From NCBI GenBank assembly GCA_021200415.1, contig JAJQGO010000046.1:1-46128 (forward strand): DNA of 46,128 nucleotides. Direction: 5' to 3'. Below the pieces are notes generated by a model. That model was not told where the DNA came from, did no database searches, and was given only the letters and a program-made list of their open reading frames with translations. This DNA is from Ruminococcus sp. (GTDB taxonomy: Bacteria; Bacillota; Clostridia; Oscillospirales; Ruminococcaceae). Each line of letters starts with the position of its first letter. Position 1 is the stretch's first letter. The position numbers were made by a program, and so were the translations under genes. Of this stretch, positions 41,764-46,128 are shown piece by piece.

Positions 41764-43050
41764 ATGAACGGTTTTCTGAATCGCCTTTCCAAAGGGCTGA
41801 AGCGAGAAGAGGTTACTGAATTCAAAAGCTTTGTGAAATGGCTTATTATCGGCTCGGCGGCAGGCGGAGCAATCGGGCTTGTGGGTTCGCTGTTCCACTT
41901 CTGCTCCTCGGAGGCGGAATCAATCCGCAGCAACCACACATGGCTTATATATTTTCTTCCGCTGGCAGGAGTCGCAATTGCTTTTCTCTACAACATCCTC
42001 CACTACAGTCACGACAAGGGAACAAATCTCGTTCTTCTGGCAGTCCGTGACAACAAGGGCATGGGCTTTCGGCACGCCGCCTGTATTTTCGCGGCATCCG
42101 TCATAACGCATCTCTTTGGCGGCTCAAGCGGAAGAGAGGGAGCTTCTCTGCAAATCGGAGCGGCTCTCGGCTCAAAGCTGGGACGTGTCATGAAGCTTGA
42201 CGACGACGACAGGAGAATCCTCACAATGTGCAGCATGAGCGCAATGTTCGCGGCTGTTTTCGGAACTCCCATAACTGCTGCCTTCTTCTCAATGGAGGTC
42301 ATAAGCGTGGGCATTTTCTACTACTCCGCAATAGTTCCCTGTGTTCTGTCGGCCCTCATAGCAAGCGGAGTATCCTCCCTTTTCGGCGTATCTCCCCTGA
42401 ACGTCAGCGTTACACTTCCCCGGCGCAGCCCCGAAAGCTACCTGAAAATCGCTCTTCTGGGAGTCCTCTGCGCCATGCTGAGCATTATTTTCTGCCTTGC
42501 TATGACGTATACTCTCAAGCTGTTCCGGCTTATCAAAAATCACTACATAAGAGCGGCTGTGGGAGGCACTGTAATTGTTTTGCTGACGCTTCTTGTGGGA
42601 AATTATAACTACAACGGCACGGGCGGAGCTATGATAGTTTCAGCCTTTGAGGAGCAGCCCTTTGCCCCCGCATTCCTGATTAAGCTTGTTTTCACAGCCG
42701 TTACTCTCGGCTCGGGCTTCAAGGGCGGAGAAATATTTCCGGTATTTTTTATCGGAGCGTCCTTTGGCAGCGTTATGTCCCGGCTCATGGGCATGGATAC
42801 ATCTATGGGTGCGGCTGTCTGCATGGCGGCTCTTTTCTGCGGCGTAACCAATTGCCCGATTGCTTCGATTCTCCTTTGCGTGGAGCTTTTCGGCAGCGAC
42901 GGCATCAGCTTCTACGTCCTCGCCTGTGCGGTCAGCTATATGCTTTCAGGCTACCGTGGACTTTACAGCGAGCAGAAGATTCTTTACTCCAAAACAAAAA
43001 CACGATACATCAACAAGCGTATCGGCGATAAAAGCAAGCAAAACCCGTGA
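41764..43050 (+). CDS. CLC-type anion channel or antiporter, possibly fluoride type
   Basis: 428 residues with about ten to twelve membrane helices of the CLC family. The gating glutamate lies in GSSGREGASLQIG (Glu125). The filter motif near the C-terminal half is GSGFKGGEIFPVFFIGASFG. The position that is GSGIP in chloride CLCs reads KGTNLVLLAVRD here, closer to the pattern of CLC-F fluoride/proton antiporters. That assignment is an inference from memory of the family. The regulatory CBS domains of larger CLCs are absent. The stop codon is part of the downstream terminator stem. Confidence 0.85.
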   Translation: MNGFLNRLSKGLKREEVTEFKSFVKWLIIGSAAGGAIGLVGSLFHFCSSEAESIRSNHTWLIYFLPLAGVAIAFLYNILHYSHDKGTNLVLLAVRDNKGMGFRHAACIFAASVITHLFGGSSGREGASLQIGAALGSKLGRVMKLDDDDRRILTMCSMSAMFAAVFGTPITAAFFSMEVISVGIFYYSAIVPCVLSALIASGVSSLFGVSPLNVSVTLPRRSPESYLKIALLGVLCAMLSIIFCLAMTYTLKLFRLIKNHYIRAAVGGTVIVLLTLLVGNYNYNGTGGAMIVSAFEEQPFAPAFLIKLVFTAVTLGSGFKGGEIFPVFFIGASFGSVMSRLMGMDTSMGAAVCMAALFCGVTNCPIASILLCVELFGSDGISFYVLACAVSYMLSGYRGLYSEQKILYSKTKTRYINKRIGDKSKQNP

Positions 43051-43079
43051 ACACTCTCTAAAGCTTCACGGGTTTATTT
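43041..43079 (+). terminator. Terminator after the CLC gene
   Basis: AAACCCGTGA (43041-43050) pairs with TTCACGGGTTT (43065-43075), then ATTTTTA. The left arm includes the CLC stop codon. Confidence 0.85.
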
Positions 43080-43083
43080 TTAC

Positions 43084-43154
43084 GGCAATACCGCACAAAG
43101 ATTGTCGTGCAGATGCGCGGCAAAGCCGTCAGGCGTGCTTTGCGCGGTGTTGCC
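43084..43154. mobile_element. MITE-like element, short copy
   Basis: 71 bp with inverted ends GGCAATACCGCACAAAG and CTTTGCGCGGTGTTGCC, flanked by TTAC on both sides (43080-43083 and 43155-43158). Reverse-complemented, it matches the arms of the 190-bp copy at 10619-10808 with a few substitutions and lacks that copy's 119-bp interior. It lies between the CLC terminator and the GH26-like gene. Confidence 0.8.
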
Positions 43155-43236
43155 TTACATATATAAAATTATTTCGTCTTTTTTTCGGCTTAAACGCACT
43201 TATATACAGGACGAATTTTCAGAAAAGAGGTGAATC

Positions 43237-44676
43237 CTAATCAAGGCTCGGCTCAACTGCCGAATATCTCACCCTGATTTTCGGGAGTTTTTCTATAATC
43301 GTATAGCTGTTGTACAGACCGTCCCTGAGCGACGTGTCGTTTTCGCCGCTTGCGGGAGGAGCGAAAATTTTCATTGTCATATCGCACGCGCCGCTGAGAG
43401 GCTTCTCGAAAAACGCCGACATGAGGTCGATTGTCCTTGCCTGAGGCGATTTATAGAACCATCTGCCGTTGATTTCAATCATAAGATTTGAATCGTCCTC
43501 GAACACAAGCTCGCAGAAGTGGGGATTGCCCTCAAGGTGCATGGGAACTGCGATTCCGTCAGCGTCCTCGGAGCTGCCCCAGCGGAGCGTCGTCGGGAGA
43601 GTTACTTCCTCCCCCTGCTTCATTTCGGGCAAAAACCATTCATCGTGGATAATCTCCTTGTACGTCTGCATAACAGGCTGCTCGATTCCGACATCGGCGT
43701 TGTTTGGGTCCTGAATTTCAAGCCCGAGGCGTCCCCTGTCACGGAACTGATAAAACGTGAAGCCCGTAAACCATTCAGCCTTTTCCTCCTTCAGAATACG
43801 GCAGAAATCCCTGACCATTTCAGCCTGCTCGTAAGCGCCTGTAACGTCCCCGTCGGAGTTGAATTCCGACATAACCATCGGCTTGGACTTGCCGTCGTTT
43901 ATGAACTTGAATCTCTCATAGCTTGCCTTCGTCATTTCATACGTTTTGCGGACAGAGCCTCTGCTGTGGGTATTTCCTCCCGGCTCGGCAACATCGTAGG
44001 GCCAGCCCCAGTGGAGGGACATATACTTATCAACCGACCAAATATCCGTTTCCCTGACTGCCTGTGAGAATTCCTTTTCCTTTTCGATTTTGCCTGTTTC
44101 GGGATTTTCAACACCTCCGATACAGAGAATTGTTGAAACATTCGGGGCGTATTCGTGGATAATCCTGTTGAAACGGCAGTAGAAATCGGCAACCTCCTGA
44201 TAGGACGCTCTCTTGTTGAAGGAGAACCAGTTGCCTGTAGCCTCGTGGTTAATGCGGAGAAGAAGTCTGCCGAAGGGGCGCAGATCCTTTGCGATGGCAA
44301 TAAGATGCTCATCGGTGACATTCGGGTCGACTGTGAGAGTCAGCGTTACGTCCTGACCGTGGCGGCGCACATCTCGCATACAGGTGAACGGCTCGCCCTC
44401 CAATGAACCGTTCAAGCCGCCAAGATACGGGAAATAGTCGTCATAGGGGTAATCCCACTGGAAGGATATATCAGCGTCCTTCATAACCTCGGAGATACGC
44501 CCCGGCCATTCCTTATCGAGAGGGTAGTAGCAGTACATAAGACTAATGCTTCTGTGGGGTCTGCCGAGTCTGCGCAGGATATAGTCCTGATTGACGTATT
44601 CGCCGCGCTCGCTGCCGTCGCCTAAATCGACAGCGCACTTAGCCTTGCCCATATGAATCTTGTAGATTTTCTCCAT
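43237..44676 (-). CDS. GH26-like cytoplasmic glycosidase with C-terminal beta domain
   Basis: 479 residues, no signal peptide. The barrel (about 1-330) has a probable acid/base in LLLRINHEATGNWFSFN (Glu145) and a probable nucleophile in PMVMSEFNSDG (Glu271), the arrangement of clan GH-A and nearest to GH26 (HExxGxWF and SEF). A C-terminal domain of about 120 residues is beta-rich. Intracellular location suggests it acts on imported oligosaccharides such as manno- or mixed-linkage glucans, which is inferred. The start is at ATG 44676 behind GAAAGG; an 8-residue longer reading is possible. It is single-gene, under a perfect promoter. Confidence 0.75.
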   Translation of the reverse strand: MEKIYKIHMGKAKCAVDLGDGSERGEYVNQDYILRRLGRPHRSISLMYCYYPLDKEWPGRISEVMKDADISFQWDYPYDDYFPYLGGLNGSLEGEPFTCMRDVRRHGQDVTLTLTVDPNVTDEHLIAIAKDLRPFGRLLLRINHEATGNWFSFNKRASYQEVADFYCRFNRIIHEYAPNVSTILCIGGVENPETGKIEKEKEFSQAVRETDIWSVDKYMSLHWGWPYDVAEPGGNTHSRGSVRKTYEMTKASYERFKFINDGKSKPMVMSEFNSDGDVTGAYEQAEMVRDFCRILKEEKAEWFTGFTFYQFRDRGRLGLEIQDPNNADVGIEQPVMQTYKEIIHDEWFLPEMKQGEEVTLPTTLRWGSSEDADGIAVPMHLEGNPHFCELVFEDDSNLMIEINGRWFYKSPQARTIDLMSAFFEKPLSGACDMTMKIFAPPASGENDTSLRDGLYNSYTIIEKLPKIRVRYSAVEPSLD

Positions 44677-44710
44677 ATATTCAAAACCTTTCTTATACAT
44701 TTATATTTTT

Positions 44711-44739
44711 ATTATAATATGCCGCCGAAATTATGTCAA
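44711..44739 (-). promoter_or_regulatory. GH26-like gene promoter
   Basis: On the minus strand TTGACA (44734-44739), a 17-base spacer and TATAAT (44711-44716), a perfect consensus. Confidence 0.85.
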
Positions 44740-44857
44740 GGCAATAGCGAATAATTATCAGTGACTTTTTGGGTCGGATGAGGGGTTTTTTCCGCAATTT
44801 GCACATTTTCCGTAAAATTAAGCCTGCAAAATTTTTGTGGAGAATCAGGAAAAGATG

Positions 44858-44886
44858 TTGCATATGGGAATTTATTTTGATATAAT
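44858..44886 (+). promoter_or_regulatory. Promoter of the wall-binding-repeat gene
   Basis: TTGCAT (44858-44863), a 17-base spacer and TATAAT (44881-44886). The start is expected near 44893. Confidence 0.7.
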
Positions 44887-44892
44887 TAGAGT

Positions 44893-45007
44893 GTATGCAA
44901 ATAATCGGAGGCTGTCCCCATGGCAGCATCCATGATAATTTAAATTTTGGCAAGCCGTCCGCCGAAAGGACGGCAGCCCCGACTGCTCGGGGAGAATGGA
45001 GTTGATT
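44893..45007 (+). promoter_or_regulatory. Strongly folded 5' leader, candidate cis-regulatory RNA
   Basis: Three hairpins lie in 115 nt: CATGG/CCATG (44919-44934), GCCGTCC/GGACGGC (44954-44974) and CCCCGA/TCGGGG (44977-44992), the last touching the first GGAG. A second GGAG at 44998-45001 serves the ATG. An alternative GCTG/CAGC pairing (44911-44927) competes with the first hairpin. No known riboswitch core is recognised. Confidence 0.5.
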
Positions 45008-46128
45008 ATGAAAAAAAGTATAAAAGCTTTCATTTGCGCTGCGGCAGCTTCGGCGGAGCTTATCAGCGCAGGTTCTTTCGGTACGCTGCTTTCCTATGCG
45101 CAGACGGAGCTTGCTTACGACTCCGCTGACGTGATTGCTTTCGCTTCGTCTGAATCAGAATCAGAATCCGAAGAAGAAGCTGTAACTGCAACCACAGTGG
45201 CGGAAACCACAACCGCAGCAGCTGCGACAACGACAGTCACAACAGCTGCAACTGAAGCCGCTGAGGAAACATCTACAGAAGCGACAGCAGCTACATCTGC
45301 AACAACAACTACAGCTGTGGAGGAAACGACAGAAACAACTACAACAGCCGAAGCCGATATTCCCGGTGGGGAGGGCTGGTATACCGATGAATCGGGCTAT
45401 ATCTATTACTACAATGCAGACGGAACCTGCCTTACCGGAACAAAGGAAATTGACGGTCAGAAGTATATCTTCTCTCTGAACGGCACTCTTAAAACAGGCT
45501 GGCGCACCATTGACGGCATCAGATATTACTTCGATCCCGTAACAGGTGAGGCTCAGTACGGCTGGGTTGAGTATGAGGGAAATAAATTCTATGTTTCGCA
45601 GGACGTGGGAAAGCGCACGGGATATTTCTCCGACTCAGATGGCAGCAGCTATGTTTTTGACGAGAACGGCGTTATGTACAGCGGAAATATTTTCCTTTAT
45701 GTTGATTCCGCAATCTACTATGCTGGTGAGGACGGAAAGCTCCTTAACGAACCAACGCTCATTGACGGGGTTCCCTATGTTTTCGCCTCTGACGGCAGAC
45801 TTAAAACAGGCTGGCGTACCTATGAGGGCAAACGCTATTACTATGATCCCGAAACAGGTGAATGCGTTCTCGGACTTCTCGAATACTGCGGAAATTATTT
45901 CTACATTACGGCTGAGGACGGCAAGTGTACAGGCGTAGTCAGCTTAGACGGCATCGATTACCTCTTCGATGAGGATACCGGCTGTCTGCAAACGGGCTGG
46001 CAGACCTTCAACGACACCGTGCATTATTATTACTCCGACGGCACGGCAGCCGTGGGATTTACAACCATCAGCGGAAAATATTATCTCTTCAGCGACAGCG
46101 GCGTTATGCAGACGGGCTGGCAGACGGT
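45008..46128 (+). CDS. Secreted cell-wall-binding-repeat protein (3' end outside window)
   Basis: At least 373 residues, open to the window end. The start is ATG 45008 with GGAG 6 bases upstream. Residues 1 to about 33 resemble a signal peptide (MKKSIKAFICAAAASAELIS). A Ser/Glu then Thr/Ala/Glu-rich linker (about 45-118) follows, and then tandem repeats of the choline-/cell-wall-binding type: TGWRTIDGIRYYFDPVTGEA, TGWRTYEGKRYYYDPETGEC and TGWQTFNDTVHYYYSDG, spaced by about 80 residues with weaker repeats between. Such repeats bind wall teichoic acid or glucans. Any catalytic domain would lie beyond the window. Confidence 0.85.
   Translation, partial: MKKSIKAFICAAAASAELISAGSFGTLLSYAQTELAYDSADVIAFASSESESESEEEAVTATTVAETTTAAAATTTVTTAATEAAEETSTEATAATSATTTTAVEETTETTTTAEADIPGGEGWYTDESGYIYYYNADGTCLTGTKEIDGQKYIFSLNGTLKTGWRTIDGIRYYFDPVTGEAQYGWVEYEGNKFYVSQDVGKRTGYFSDSDGSSYVFDENGVMYSGNIFLYVDSAIYYAGEDGKLLNEPTLIDGVPYVFASDGRLKTGWRTYEGKRYYYDPETGECVLGLLEYCGNYFYITAEDGKCTGVVSLDGIDYLFDEDTGCLQTGWQTFNDTVHYYYSDGTAAVGFTTISGKYYLFSDSGVMQTGWQT

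Noticed and set aside
42860..43240. 126-residue plus-strand ORF
   Set aside because: It is out of frame with the CLC gene and then reads through the terminator and the short MITE copy.
44893..45007. c-di-GMP-I or cobalamin riboswitch
   Set aside because: GGCAAGCC and GCAGCCCCGACTGC look similar in part, but the GGGACGCAAAGCC segment of c-di-GMP-I and the upstream core of the cobalamin switch are missing.

Overview
The window looks like chromosome of a fibre-degrading Ruminococcus-type gut bacterium (Bacillota, Oscillospiraceae). The evidence is a dockerin-bearing secreted protein with a poly-threonine linker, a GH5 lipoprotein with paired binding modules, a GH26-like glycosidase, low-GC Gram-positive RpoB/RpoC, and strong Shine-Dalgarno sites with frequent GTG/TTG starts. 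The species cannot be fixed from the sequence alone.

Bases 1 to about 9000 are the early/lysogeny end of an integrated temperate phage or related element. Its other end lies outside the window. A leftward block runs Cro-like regulator, HTH regulator, excisionase-like protein, two tiny ORFs, Rad50/SbcC-like ATPase, RecT, metallo-beta-lactamase-fold protein, replisome organiser, DnaC-type helicase loader. A rightward block carries the CI-like repressor and a tyrosine integrase. Between them a 140-bp promoter/operator unit is tandemly duplicated, giving two divergent promoter pairs. The integrase abuts the 3' end of guaA, a well-known integration site.

Bases 9.0-14.4 kb hold leftward housekeeping genes: guaA, whose 5' leader is occupied by a 190-bp MITE-like element, and the likely operon yifB-rodA-tcdA. 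At 14.4-14.7 kb is a dense control region with three near-consensus promoters and an antisense promoter-terminator pair predicting a small RNA of about 125 nt facing the rpoB promoter. rpoB (with an acidic C-terminal tail) and rpoC follow to 22.5 kb, with no rplJ/rplL upstream.

Bases 22.6-32.5 kb carry a membrane-anchored GH25 lysozyme, a dockerin protein built of carbohydrate-binding-like modules, the cdaA-cdaR c-di-AMP synthesis pair, a DUF3343 (Se/S-carrier-like) plus cysteine desulfurase pair, and an OmpR/histidine-kinase pair whose sensor has a long low-complexity external segment. From 32.5 to 33.5 kb there is no protein gene, but a consensus promoter and a 19-bp terminator stem delimit a candidate noncoding RNA of about 400 nt.

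Bases 33.5-46.1 kb carry a duplicated-DUF1538 membrane protein overlapping a fused double PII-like protein, serC-serA (serine synthesis), a GH5 lipoprotein divergent from DUF4317 plus a CLC-type channel/antiporter, a second short copy of the MITE-like element, a cytoplasmic GH26-like glycosidase, and a secreted cell-wall-binding-repeat protein cut by the window end. The last gene is preceded by a strongly folded leader. The sugar-related genes (GH5, dockerin protein, GH26-like) share binding modules but are dispersed and singly promoted.
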